Shown here in pieces: positions 33,459-42,094 of a DNA stretch of 64,000 bases (position 1 is its first letter; every line of letters begins with the position of its first letter). The notes under the pieces are model-generated. The model was not told where the DNA came from. It did not search any database and was given only the letters and a program-made list of their open reading frames with translations. The stretch comes from Pseudomonas chlororaphis subsp. aurantiaca (lineage in GTDB: Bacteria > Pseudomonadota > Gammaproteobacteria > Pseudomonadales > Pseudomonadaceae). Location of the stretch: the NCBI RefSeq assembly GCF_013466605.1, contig NZ_CP059162.1:3038001-3102000 (forward strand), given 5' to 3'. A program made the translations under genes and the position numbers.

Positions 33459-34495
33459 CACGTAGCCCTCACAGTCTGATAACTGAGCAGCGCGGCGGCG
33501 CGTTGCCCGGCGTCGTTGCCGAGGTGGCAGAAGATATTCGGGCCTTCGCCGTAGCCCTTGCGGCTGGCGGCCAGGGCCACGGCGAGCATCGCCGGGCCGA
33601 TGGCGGCGCCGGTTTCGCCGATGCAGTCGGCGGGGTGCCAGAGGTGGAAGAATTCCTTGCGCACCCGCAGGGTGCGGCTCAGGGCCAGGGAGGCTTCCTT
33701 GAAGTAGTACTGCTCGCCGGAGATGTCGGTGAGCCGATAATCCATCTGCTCCAGCCCGCAGCCGGCTTCGCTCAGGGCCGCGCGCACGGCTTGCGTCAGG
33801 CCGTCGGCGCGCAGCGGAATGTCTTCGGCCTCCACCGTGGCCTTTTCCACGCCGAAGCCCAGGCCGATGCACGCCAGCTGCGGCGTTTCGCTGGCGGTCG
33901 GGGCATTGATCAGCACAGCGGCGGCGCCTTCGCCGGGGATAAAACCGTTGGAGTTCTGGCTGGTGAGCAGGCGTTCGCGCTCTTCGAAAGCGGCCAGGGT
34001 CGGGCCGCTGAGGAAGGAGTCGACGCCGGCGATCAGCACGTGGCGATGGCCTTGCTCATAAATCAGTTTGCGCGCATTGAGCAGGGCGACCGCGCCGCTG
34101 ACTCGACCACGGGGGATGACATTGGAGCTGCCATGAAAACGCACGCCCAATTCACGCTCAATGTCGTGCAGCAGGCAAAGATCCAGGCCGTCGAGACGGC
34201 CGGGGCGGTCGGCCTCCGCCACCCCGAGCAGCAGCGGGGTTTTCTCCGGGTCGACGCCCGGCGTGCTCTGTAGTGCCTCGGCGATGGCCCGTGCAGCCAT
34301 CTTGATCAGCTTGCTGCGCCCACGCCAGGGCTGTTCCAGGGGCACGCTGGCAGCGATCAGCCATTCGCCACCTTGGTCAATGAAACGGGTCTCCTGGAAG
34401 TTATCGATAGCGCAACGGATCGCCGCGCAGCTCGCGGGGGCGCTAAGGCCTACGGCGCTGACCATGCCGGAGCCGATGATGCAGAGCGCGGCCAT
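33458..34495 (-). CDS. Ketosynthase-fold protein lacking catalytic residues (module 1)
   Basis: This 345-residue paralogue of the protein at 28893 keeps the ketosynthase framework (MAALCIIGSGMVSAVGLSAP, IAGVDSFLSGPTLAAF, NGFIPGEGAAAVLI). The nucleophile position is Arg131 in PRGRVSG. The two catalytic histidine motifs are replaced by LTDISGEQYYFKE and IGETGAAIG. With the whole triad lost it cannot be a canonical condensing enzyme. It is joined to both neighbours by 1-nt TGATG overlaps, which implies tight translational coupling and a joint role with DUF2169 and the toxin. ATG 34495 fits the family start; the open frame extends to 34582 inside the upstream gene. Confidence 0.82.
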   Translation of the reverse strand: MAALCIIGSGMVSAVGLSAPASCAAIRCAIDNFQETRFIDQGGEWLIAASVPLEQPWRGRSKLIKMAARAIAEALQSTPGVDPEKTPLLLGVAEADRPGRLDGLDLCLLHDIERELGVRFHGSSNVIPRGRVSGAVALLNARKLIYEQGHRHVLIAGVDSFLSGPTLAAFEERERLLTSQNSNGFIPGEGAAAVLINAPTASETPQLACIGLGFGVEKATVEAEDIPLRADGLTQAVRAALSEAGCGLEQMDYRLTDISGEQYYFKEASLALSRTLRVRKEFFHLWHPADCIGETGAAIGPAMLAVALAASRKGYGEGPNIFCHLGNDAGQRAAALLSYQTVRAT

Positions 34496-35607
34496 CAGGG
34501 CGTCTCCTCGGGCGCGCGCTTGGCTTTCACCAGCGCCGACAGCGACGGGTAGTAATCCTTGCCCAGTTCGCGGGCGCGCCACCAGCCTGTGGACATCGTG
34601 CCGACCAGCACCTGAGTGATCTCGAACAGGTTGCGTCGTAGCGGACGGGAGACACGCCAGGTCAGCTGCACCTGGAGCGCGTCAGTGTCGATCAGCAGCG
34701 TGTCGATCACCGCCTGCACAGTCTCATGGCCGCCTTTTTTCAGAAAGAAGGTCACCGGCACCTGCATTTCGGGAATGCGAAAGCCCGCGCGCTCCTGGGA
34801 CGTGAGGTTGAGCAGCAGCACATCCTCGCCACCGCGCAGGTAGTGGGTCTGCTGATCCTCAGGGGCCGCCTGAAAGTAGCGGTTGTCGAAATCCGCCGGC
34901 AGAAAGGGAAAGCAGTCGGCCAGCCAGGCCTCGTCGTAGGTGCCGGCGAAGCGGGCGCGTTGTGGCCAGCCACGGCCGATGGGGCCGAGGGCCATGGGGC
35001 GGAAGCTGCCAGAGGGACTGTCGATCGGTTTGCCCAACTCCTCGGTGCTCGGCATTGGCATGCCAACGATGTCGGCACTGTCGGCGCTGCGCGGGTACCA
35101 GCCGCAACCGACCGGATTGTCCAGGTAGCAGTGGCGCAATTGGGGGTCGTTGGCGATCGGATGGTTGCCGCCAAACGCCCGGGCATAGGAGATGTCCTGC
35201 TCGGTAAACGGCTGTGGCAAGCCGGGAGCAACGCCCAGAAGCCCCGCTTGCCATTGCCGTGGACCGAGGACGGAAAAAGCCTTGCTCATCCGCCCGACGC
35301 GAATGCCTGCGGTCAACTGCGTCACGGGGCGCCCGCCTGGGGCGTAGGCCTTGCCGCGGACCAGGACATCGCAGCATGGCTTGACCGGGGCGAAGTCCAT
35401 TTCCTGCAGCGGGGCGCTGAGGCCGGGCTCGCCGAGGAAGGTGTCGGCCATCAGCAGCGGTTGCTGGGTGTCGGCGAGGGTGGCCGCGCGGCCGTCCAGC
35501 GGCAGGTTGAACGTGCCTTTGGCCACCACCACCAGGGACTCGCGGCCATCGGGCGCCAGGCCCTGGGTATAGGCGGCAAGCAGTTTGCTGGCGTTGAGCA
35601 GTTCCAT
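34495..35607 (-). CDS. DUF2169-family T6SS adaptor (module 1)
   Basis: The 370-residue protein has the DUF2169 hallmarks (MELLNASKLLAAYTQGLAPD, SLVVVAKGTFNLPLDG, DFAPVKPCCDVLVRG, FLPADFDNRYFQAAPEDQQ). In other T6SS loci DUF2169 proteins act with DUF4150 PAAR-like effectors, apparently as chaperone or adaptor. It is clearly related to the module 2 protein but diverged along its whole length, so the duplication is not recent. It lies 15 bp downstream of the DUF6484-like gene and overlaps the ketosynthase-like gene by 1 nt. Confidence 0.9.
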   Translation of the reverse strand: MELLNASKLLAAYTQGLAPDGRESLVVVAKGTFNLPLDGRAATLADTQQPLLMADTFLGEPGLSAPLQEMDFAPVKPCCDVLVRGKAYAPGGRPVTQLTAGIRVGRMSKAFSVLGPRQWQAGLLGVAPGLPQPFTEQDISYARAFGGNHPIANDPQLRHCYLDNPVGCGWYPRSADSADIVGMPMPSTEELGKPIDSPSGSFRPMALGPIGRGWPQRARFAGTYDEAWLADCFPFLPADFDNRYFQAAPEDQQTHYLRGGEDVLLLNLTSQERAGFRIPEMQVPVTFFLKKGGHETVQAVIDTLLIDTDALQVQLTWRVSRPLRRNLFEITQVLVGTMSTGWWRARELGKDYYPSLSALVKAKRAPEETP

Positions 35608-35622
35608 AGGCCGGATACCTGT

Positions 35623-36069
35623 CTAGTTGATCTGCACCGAACCGCCCTTGATGCGGTTGACCCCGCTGGAGCGGCTGGACAGGTAGGCGCCCTGGATGAT
35701 CACTTTGCCCGCGCGGGTCAGGGTGATGCTGGCCTTGCCGCAACGCAGCACGATCTCGCGTTCGGCGCTCAGCTCCAGGCAATGCTCGTCCAGCCGCACG
35801 CTGGCGACTGGCTCGGGCGGGGCGTCCGCGCCGAGCAGGCGGCCGAGCACCAAGGGGCAAGCCGGATCGCCGCCTTCGAACATCAGCGCGACCTGGCCGC
35901 CGATATCCGCAGGCCCCAGCAGCGCGGTGCAGCGGGCAACGACGCCGCTGGCATCCGGGCAACCCGGGTAAACGACCCTGGGCGCGCTGGCGTGCGGCAG
36001 CTCGAGCAGGGTGCCGATGACGACCGCGTCGATGCGGGCCTGTATGGGTAGCGGGTGCTGAATCGTCAT
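35623..36069 (-). CDS. DUF6484-like small protein with spike-like C-terminus
   Basis: The 148-residue protein begins with a domain containing PRVVYPGC and a VALMFEGGDPACPLVLGRLL strand pair, reminiscent of the VgrG/gp5 OB fold. It ends with short beta repeats (EREIVLRCGKASITLTRAGKVII) like a VgrG tip. This matches DUF6484-type proteins next to vgrG. GGAGGT lies 6 nt before ATG 36069; the in-frame GTG at 36075 abuts that site and is rejected. It may be an accessory spike segment linking VgrG to the PAAR-like toxin, which is inference. The remnant at 31151 is a decayed copy of its 3' end. Confidence 0.8.
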   Translation of the reverse strand: MTIQHPLPIQARIDAVVIGTLLELPHASAPRVVYPGCPDASGVVARCTALLGPADIGGQVALMFEGGDPACPLVLGRLLGADAPPEPVASVRLDEHCLELSAEREIVLRCGKASITLTRAGKVIIQGAYLSSRSSGVNRIKGGSVQIN

Positions 36070-36087
36070 ATACACACCTCCACTGTG

Positions 36088-38313
36088 CTAGTTCTGCAGG
36101 ATCTTCTGGCCTTTGACCACAACGTTCCTGTTGGCCTTGATGTTGATGGCGCCGGAGCCGTCGATGGTGATGTCCTTGCCGCGAATCATGATGGTGCCGT
36201 CCTTCTTCATGGTGATGCTGGCCGCGCCCGTGGTCAGGGTGATGGAGTCGCTGGCGGTGAGGGAGAAGTTCTTGCCGACGTCCAGGCTGTCGTTCTGCTG
36301 GATGTTGGTGGTGCGGTTCTGGTTAACGTCGCGGGATTCGTTCTTGCCGATCCGGGTGCTCTGGTTGCCGTTGATCTCGATACCTTCGTTGCCCTTGACC
36401 GTTTCGTTGCGGTTGCCGGTGATGTCGATGGTCTCGTTGCCGCCCACGTCCTCGGTGCGGTTGCTGACGATGCTGATGGTTTCGTTGGCACCGACCTTTT
36501 CCGTGCGGTCCGCGCCTATGGTGATGGTCTCGTTGTTGCCCACCTTCTCGGTGCGGTTGGCGCCGATGGTGATTTTCTCGTCGCTGCCGACATCCTCGGT
36601 ACGGTTCACCCCGATGGAGATGGTCTCGTTATTGCCGACCTTTTCCTTGCGATCCACGCCGATGGTGATGGTTTCGTTGTTATCGACGGTTTCGGTGCGG
36701 TCGTGTTTGACGTGCACGGTTTCGTCGTGGTCGATGGTCTTGCTGCGGTCGTGGCCGACCCAGTGGGTTTCGTCGTTCTCGACCTCGATGTCCTGGTTTT
36801 TCTCGGCGTGGATGAACAACTGCTCCGCGCCCTTTTTGTCCTCCATGCGGATTTCATTGAAGTTGGCTGGCGAGCCCTCCTTGCTCGAGCGGCTTTTCAC
36901 CCCGCTCTGGGTGGCATTGGCCGGCAGTTCGTAGGGCACGGTCTGTTCGGCGTTATAGACGCGGCCGGTGATGATCGGGCGATCCGGGTCGCCTTCGAGG
37001 AAACTGACGATCACTTCCTGGCCGATCCGCGGGATCTGCACCGACCCCCAGTTCTTGCCGGCCCAGGCCTGCGACACGCGCATCCAGCAGGAGCTGTTTT
37101 CGTTGGATTGGTCGTGGCGATCCCAATAGAAATGCACCTTGACCCGGCCATACTGGTCGGTCCAGATCTCCTCGCCGGCGGGGCCCACCACCCTGGCGGT
37201 CTGCGGCCCGCGGACAATGGGCAGGGGCGTCAGGGGCAGGGGGCGGAAAGCCTGGCCGGCATCCATGCAGTCCAGTTCGCTGATGAACTGCTCGGCCAGG
37301 TCCAGCTGCCCGCTTTCATAAAGCTCCTGGCGGATCTGATAGCGGGCGACCACCACCAGGTATTCGCGATTCTGGTCGGCGCGGTCATAGCCGGTCAGCT
37401 TGAACAGATGCCCGCAGCCCAGGCCACGCGCACGACCGCGCAACTGCACGCGCTCGAACTGGCTGTGAATGGCCTGGATACGGGTGCGTGCGTAATGCTC
37501 GCCATCCTTGCTCTGTACGTATTCGCCCGGGTAGTCGTAGAGCGGATGGTCGCCGTTGCTGTGGCTGCGCGACACGCTGGAGCGCACTTCGAGGCTGGCG
37601 CCGGGGCGCTGGAAGTCGTAGTCGTTCAACGCCAGCGAGCCCGGCTGGACTTCCCGCGCCAGTTGCCAGTCGTAGAAGTGGTCGCGCTCGCGCATCTGTT
37701 GATCGGGCGGGTAGAAGGGCACCGAAGCGTAGTCTGCCACCGTCGAGTGAGCGCCGTAGGCGTCGGCCAGCACCAGGACATGCCGCGCTTTCTCATGGCG
37801 GAAGTAGTAGTAGATGCCTTCCTGTTCCATCAGCCGGCTGATGAAGTCGAAGCTGGTTTCGCGGTATTGCACGCAGTATTCCCACTCACGGTAACTGCCG
37901 CTCAGGTTGTCTTCGAAATCGGAGAAACCGAGGTCGCGGAATACCTGCTTGATGATGTCCGGCACCGTCTTGTTCTGGAAAATCCGGCAGTCCGAGGTGC
38001 GCGTGAGCAGCCAGAACCAGGGCCGCAGGCTGACCCGATAACCGGCGAACTGGCCGTGGCCGGTCAGTTGCCGGCAGCCGCAGGCAATCCCGTGGAAATA
38101 GCGTTTGCCGCCGCCGTGCAGCTCCAGGGTCAGGCCCATCGGCTTACCCAGCAACTGGTCGAACTTGATCGCCCGGTCTTCGGACGTGAGGTCCAGTTCG
38201 TAATGGAACAATCGCCCCAGCTCCTCGCTGCCTTCCATGCTCTGCAACAGCAGGACCTCGCCGCCGAGGGGGCTGTCGACCTGCACCAGGCGATTGCTTT
38301 GCGTGATTGCCAT
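36088..38313 (-). CDS. vgrG: T6SS spike protein VgrG (TssI)
   Basis: The 741-residue protein has the gp27-like base (residues ~1-380; QSNRLVQVDSPLGGEVLLLQ onward), the gp5 OB fold (~395-490, with WARVSQ-type segment CWMRVSQAWAGKNWG and IPRIGQEVIVSFLEGDPDRP), and a long beta-helical needle made of 16-residue repeats (residues ~513-688). No enzymatic C-terminal extension is present; it ends VVVKGQKILQN. It forms the trimeric tip on the Hcp tube and should carry the DUF4150 effectors encoded downstream. It lies 30 bp after clpV on the same strand. Confidence 0.97.
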   Translation of the reverse strand: MAITQSNRLVQVDSPLGGEVLLLQSMEGSEELGRLFHYELDLTSEDRAIKFDQLLGKPMGLTLELHGGGKRYFHGIACGCRQLTGHGQFAGYRVSLRPWFWLLTRTSDCRIFQNKTVPDIIKQVFRDLGFSDFEDNLSGSYREWEYCVQYRETSFDFISRLMEQEGIYYYFRHEKARHVLVLADAYGAHSTVADYASVPFYPPDQQMRERDHFYDWQLAREVQPGSLALNDYDFQRPGASLEVRSSVSRSHSNGDHPLYDYPGEYVQSKDGEHYARTRIQAIHSQFERVQLRGRARGLGCGHLFKLTGYDRADQNREYLVVVARYQIRQELYESGQLDLAEQFISELDCMDAGQAFRPLPLTPLPIVRGPQTARVVGPAGEEIWTDQYGRVKVHFYWDRHDQSNENSSCWMRVSQAWAGKNWGSVQIPRIGQEVIVSFLEGDPDRPIITGRVYNAEQTVPYELPANATQSGVKSRSSKEGSPANFNEIRMEDKKGAEQLFIHAEKNQDIEVENDETHWVGHDRSKTIDHDETVHVKHDRTETVDNNETITIGVDRKEKVGNNETISIGVNRTEDVGSDEKITIGANRTEKVGNNETITIGADRTEKVGANETISIVSNRTEDVGGNETIDITGNRNETVKGNEGIEINGNQSTRIGKNESRDVNQNRTTNIQQNDSLDVGKNFSLTASDSITLTTGAASITMKKDGTIMIRGKDITIDGSGAINIKANRNVVVKGQKILQN
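36250..36777 (-). repeat. Eleven tandem 48-bp units coding the VgrG needle repeats
   Basis: The segment divides exactly into eleven 48-bp units, each coding 16 residues of the form NNETITIGVDRKEKVG with a conserved N-E-T-I...R-T-E-x-V-G pattern. Units near the centre (36442-36681) are most alike; those at the C-terminal end are more diverged. These form the beta-helix of the spike. High DNA similarity makes copy-number change by slippage possible. Confidence 0.88.
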
Positions 38314-38343
38314 AAACGGCTTCCTCTGGCTCGCGTTCGGGCG

Positions 38344-41067
38344 TCAGTCGGCCGTCTCGAAAACATGCGGGTCGAATGCGTAATGCAGCGCATTGTCACG
38401 CTGGCTGATGCGCACGCCAGCCAGCGGCTTGCCCTCGAGCATGCGGGTGAGAAACTCCCGGCTCATGTCCGGCAACAGGGTATTGGTCAGGATGGCGTCG
38501 ATCATCCGTCCGCCGCTCTCGATCTCGGTGCAGCGCGAGACGATCAGGTCGACCACGCTGTCGTCGTAGGCGAAGGGCACCTTGTGTCCGCTTTCCACGC
38601 GTTGCTTGATCCGCTCCAGTTGCAGGCGGGTGATGGCCTTGAGCATCTCGTCGCTCAGCGGGTAGTAGGGGACGGTCACCAGGCGCCCGAGCAGGGCCGG
38701 CGGGAATACCTGGAGCAACGGCTCGCGCAGCGCCTTGGCGATGGCATCGGGATCGGGCAGCCGTCGCGGGTCGCGGCACAGGCTGGCGATCATCTCGGTG
38801 CCGGCATTGGTGGTGAGCAGGATCAGGCAGTTCTTGAAATCGATCAGGCGGCCTTCGCCGTCCTCCATCACCCCCTTGTCGAACACCTGGAAGAAGATCT
38901 CGTGCACGTCCGGGTGGGCTTTTTCCACCTCGTCCAGCAACACCACGCTGTAGGGTTTGCGCCGCACCGCCTCGGTCAGCACGCCGCCTTCGCCGTAACC
39001 GACATAGCCGGGCGGGGCGCCCTTGAGGGTGGAGACGGTGTGCGCCTCCTGGAACTCGCTCATGTTGATGGTGATGATGTTCTGCTCGCCGCCGTACAGC
39101 GCCTCGGCCAGGGCCAGGGCGGTCTCGGTCTTGCCCACGCCCGAGGTGCCGGCGAGGAGGAACACGCCAATCGGTTTGCTTGGGTTGTCCAGCCCGGCGC
39201 GCGAGGTCTGGATGCGCTTGGCGATCATCGCCAGGGCATGGTCCTGGCCGATGATGCGTTTTTTCATGTGCTCGTCGAGCCTGAGCACGGTGTCGATTTC
39301 GTTGCGCGCCATGCGTCCGACCGGGATGCCGGTCCAGTCGGCGACCACCGCGGCCACTGCCTGGTAATCCACGGTGGGCAGAATCAACGGGCTTTCGCCC
39401 TGCAAGGTGGCGAGGCGGCTCTGCAGCTCGCCGAGCTTGTCGCGCAATGCCGTGCGTTCGGCTTCATCCAGGCGCGGCGATGGCGCACCGGCCTCGCCGC
39501 TGGTGTCGTCCAGCGGTTCGGCGGCGGCGCGCAGGGTGGCGCGGGTCGCCAGCAATTCATCGACCAGGGCTTTCTCTTCGCTCCAGCGAGCCTCCAGGGT
39601 CGCCAGGCGTTGGCGTTCCTCGCCGAGGGCTGCCTCGACCTCCTGCTGGCGAGTACCGATGGCGATGCCAATGGCCTGCTCACGGCCGATGATCGCCTGC
39701 TCGGTGCTCAGCGCCTCGATGCGGCGGCGGCTGTCGTCCACCTCGGCCGGTACCGCATGCAGGCTGATGGCGACTCGCGCGCAGGCGGTGTCGAGCAGGC
39801 TCACCGATTTGTCCGGCAACTGCCGGGCCGGAATATAACGGTGCGACAGCTTGACCGAGGCCTCCAGCGCCTCGTCGAGGATCTGCACCTTGTGGTGCTG
39901 CTCCATGGTCGAGGCGACGCCACGCATCATCAGGATCGCCTTGGCCTCGGACGGCTCGTCGACCTGCACCACCTGGAAGCGCCGGGTCAGGGCCGGGTCC
40001 TTCTCGATGTGCTTTTTGTATTCGGCCCAGGTGGTTGCCGCCACGGTGCGCAGGGTGCCGCGGGCCAAGGCCGGCTTGAGCAGGTTGGCGGCATCGCCGG
40101 TACCGGCCGCGCCGCCGGCGCCGACCAGGGTATGGGCCTCGTCGATAAACAGGATGATCGGCTTGGGCGAGGCCTGCACATCCTCGATGACCTGGCGCAG
40201 GCGCTGTTCGAACTCGCCCTTCATGCTCGCGCCGGCCTGCAACAGGCCGACGTCCAGGGTGCGCAGTTCGACGTCCCTGAGGCTCGGCGGCACGTCGCCG
40301 GCGACGATACGCAGGGCGAAGCCCTCGACCACCGCGGTCTTGCCGACCCCGGCTTCGCCGGTGAGGATGGGGTTGTTCTGCCGGCGGCGCATGAGGATGT
40401 CGACCAGTTGGCGAATCTCCTCGTCGCGCCCGACTATGGGGTCGAGCTTGCCGCTGCGGGCCTGCTCGGTGAGGTCCACAGTAAAGCGCTTGAGCGCCTC
40501 CTGCTTGCCCAGCGCGCTGGGCGCCATGGCGCCGCTGGCTTCGCCCGGCGTGGCGCCAGCGTTGAAACCGTCGCTGGCGGCCAGGCCGTTTTCCGGCGAG
40601 TCGCCGAGGTACTCGTCGAAACGCTCGATCAGGTGCTCGACCTTGATCTTGTCGAACTCGCGGGAGAGGGCCGAGAGGGCGTGGCGCAGGCTCGGTGTCT
40701 TGAGCATGCCGACGATCAGGTGGGCGCTGCGTACCTGGCTCTCGCCGAACAGCAAACTGCCATAGACCCAGCCGCGCTCCACAGCTTCCTCGACCTGCAC
40801 GGACAGGTCGGTGATCGAGGTCGAGCCGCGCGGCAGGCGGTCCAGGGCGTCGGTGATATCCCTGGACAGGCGCGCCGGGTCGAGATTGAACTGGCGGACC
40901 AGGCGGTGCAGGTCGCTGTCCTGCAATTGCAGGAGCTGATGCAGCCAATGCACCAGTTCCACATAGGGGTTGCCGCGCAGCTTGCAGAACACGGTGGCGG
41001 CTTCGATGGCCTTGTAGGCCGGGCTGTTCAACTTGCCGAACAGCGCGACGCGGCTGATCTCACTCAT
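38344..41067 (-). CDS. clpV: T6SS sheath-recycling ATPase ClpV (TssH)
   Basis: The 907-residue AAA+ protein has an N-terminal repeat domain binding the sheath (residues ~1-160), D1 with Walker A GEAGVGKTAVVEG, a middle domain, and D2 with Walker A GTSGVGKTETALALAE followed by the GAPPGYVGYGEGG pore-loop region. It is the ClpV class, which disassembles the contracted TssBC sheath. ATG 41067 starts MSEISRVALFGKLN, as in ClpV1 proteins, and overlaps the end of tssG by 8 nt. It forms part of the tssA-vgrG minus-strand operon. Confidence 0.97.
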   Translation of the reverse strand: MSEISRVALFGKLNSPAYKAIEAATVFCKLRGNPYVELVHWLHQLLQLQDSDLHRLVRQFNLDPARLSRDITDALDRLPRGSTSITDLSVQVEEAVERGWVYGSLLFGESQVRSAHLIVGMLKTPSLRHALSALSREFDKIKVEHLIERFDEYLGDSPENGLAASDGFNAGATPGEASGAMAPSALGKQEALKRFTVDLTEQARSGKLDPIVGRDEEIRQLVDILMRRRQNNPILTGEAGVGKTAVVEGFALRIVAGDVPPSLRDVELRTLDVGLLQAGASMKGEFEQRLRQVIEDVQASPKPIILFIDEAHTLVGAGGAAGTGDAANLLKPALARGTLRTVAATTWAEYKKHIEKDPALTRRFQVVQVDEPSEAKAILMMRGVASTMEQHHKVQILDEALEASVKLSHRYIPARQLPDKSVSLLDTACARVAISLHAVPAEVDDSRRRIEALSTEQAIIGREQAIGIAIGTRQQEVEAALGEERQRLATLEARWSEEKALVDELLATRATLRAAAEPLDDTSGEAGAPSPRLDEAERTALRDKLGELQSRLATLQGESPLILPTVDYQAVAAVVADWTGIPVGRMARNEIDTVLRLDEHMKKRIIGQDHALAMIAKRIQTSRAGLDNPSKPIGVFLLAGTSGVGKTETALALAEALYGGEQNIITINMSEFQEAHTVSTLKGAPPGYVGYGEGGVLTEAVRRKPYSVVLLDEVEKAHPDVHEIFFQVFDKGVMEDGEGRLIDFKNCLILLTTNAGTEMIASLCRDPRRLPDPDAIAKALREPLLQVFPPALLGRLVTVPYYPLSDEMLKAITRLQLERIKQRVESGHKVPFAYDDSVVDLIVSRCTEIESGGRMIDAILTNTLLPDMSREFLTRMLEGKPLAGVRISQRDNALHYAFDPHVFETAD

Positions 41068-42094
41068 GATCGCTGCTCCTTGAGGGGGTGGTATGGCTGG
41101 CGTATTCGCGGACCAGCAGCAGGTCGTCGGCATCCGTCGGCGGGCTGCCGAGCCAGGTGTCGAAGCCCAGGCGGGTCTGGCCGTCGAGATCGATGCGCGG
41201 AACTTGCGCGCGCTGCAGCAGCAGATTGACTTCCCAGTCCAGCTCCTCGCCCTGGTACTCGGCGACCCAGGCGGCCAGTTCGCCGAAGCTTTCCTGGCCA
41301 GGCAGCAGGCGTTGGTATTGCGCAAGGCTCAAGGGCCCCAGGCGGATGCGGAATTTATGCTGGCGATCCCAGACGTGGGTGCCCAGGCTCAGGTCGCTGC
41401 CGAGCGAGCACAGCGCCACGCCCAGTTGGCTGCGTTGCGGCAACTCCAGCCACTGGCCGACGTATTCCTCGATGCTCACCGGCACGCCGAAATAGTCTTC
41501 CAGGATCGCGCGCAAGCCGTCCGGGTAGCGGGTTTGTGCCGCCAGGTGGCCGGTGAAGTGGTAGCGCGCCGAGTCGGCGATCGGGCCCTGGCCGAGCAGG
41601 CTGGTCATGCCCCGCCCGGACAGCGCGGCCAGGCGCATCGACCAGTAGTCGTGGTCGGGGCGGTCATGGCTGACGGTCGGCCGTGCCTCGGCCCAGGCGC
41701 GGTAGAACAGGCACAACAAGCGGTGATTGAACACGTCGAGAAAGCGCGTGAAGCTGGCGTCGCCGCTGTTGCGCTGGCGATCGCGGGCGTATTCGGTCAG
41801 GTGCAGCGGCAGCGGGCCGTTGGGCCCGGTCAGGCCGAAAAAGAACTGTTCGATGCGCGGCGCGGCGCCCTCGGGGTCGGTCTCGATGCTGGCCAGGGTC
41901 GAGGGGGCGAAGCCGCAGTCGGGTTTCTGCCCCAGGCGCAGCGGGTCGTCGTGCAAGCGCAGGGAATGGCCGATGCGCGGCCGGTCGCTGGCCTCGCACT
42001 CGATGCGCCGCAGCGCCTGGAAGAAGTCGTAGGCCCAGGGCTCGTCGGCCATCCGATCGATGCTTTGCAGCGGTTTCAGAGGTTCGGTCGACAT
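41060..42094 (-). CDS. tssG: T6SS baseplate subunit TssG
   Basis: The 344-residue protein has the TssG/ImpH pattern: WAYDFFQALRRIEC, RIGHSLRLHDDPLRLGQ, IEQFFFGLTGPNGPLPLHLTEY, and RFLDVFNHRLLCLFYRAWAE. With TssE, TssF and TssK it forms the baseplate wedge. The start is taken at ATG 42094; ATG 42112 is an alternative. It overlaps tssF by 19 nt and clpV by 8 nt, so it is translationally coupled to both. Confidence 0.95.
   Translation of the reverse strand: MSTEPLKPLQSIDRMADEPWAYDFFQALRRIECEASDRPRIGHSLRLHDDPLRLGQKPDCGFAPSTLASIETDPEGAAPRIEQFFFGLTGPNGPLPLHLTEYARDRQRNSGDASFTRFLDVFNHRLLCLFYRAWAEARPTVSHDRPDHDYWSMRLAALSGRGMTSLLGQGPIADSARYHFTGHLAAQTRYPDGLRAILEDYFGVPVSIEEYVGQWLELPQRSQLGVALCSLGSDLSLGTHVWDRQHKFRIRLGPLSLAQYQRLLPGQESFGELAAWVAEYQGEELDWEVNLLLQRAQVPRIDLDGQTRLGFDTWLGSPPTDADDLLLVREYASHTTPSRSSDHE

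Noticed and set aside
36055..41229. Very long plus-strand open frame (1724 codons) opposite vgrG and clpV
   Set aside because: It is the antisense shadow of two well-supported T6SS genes; the peptide is low-complexity (rich in A, V, D, H, L, Q) with no domain.
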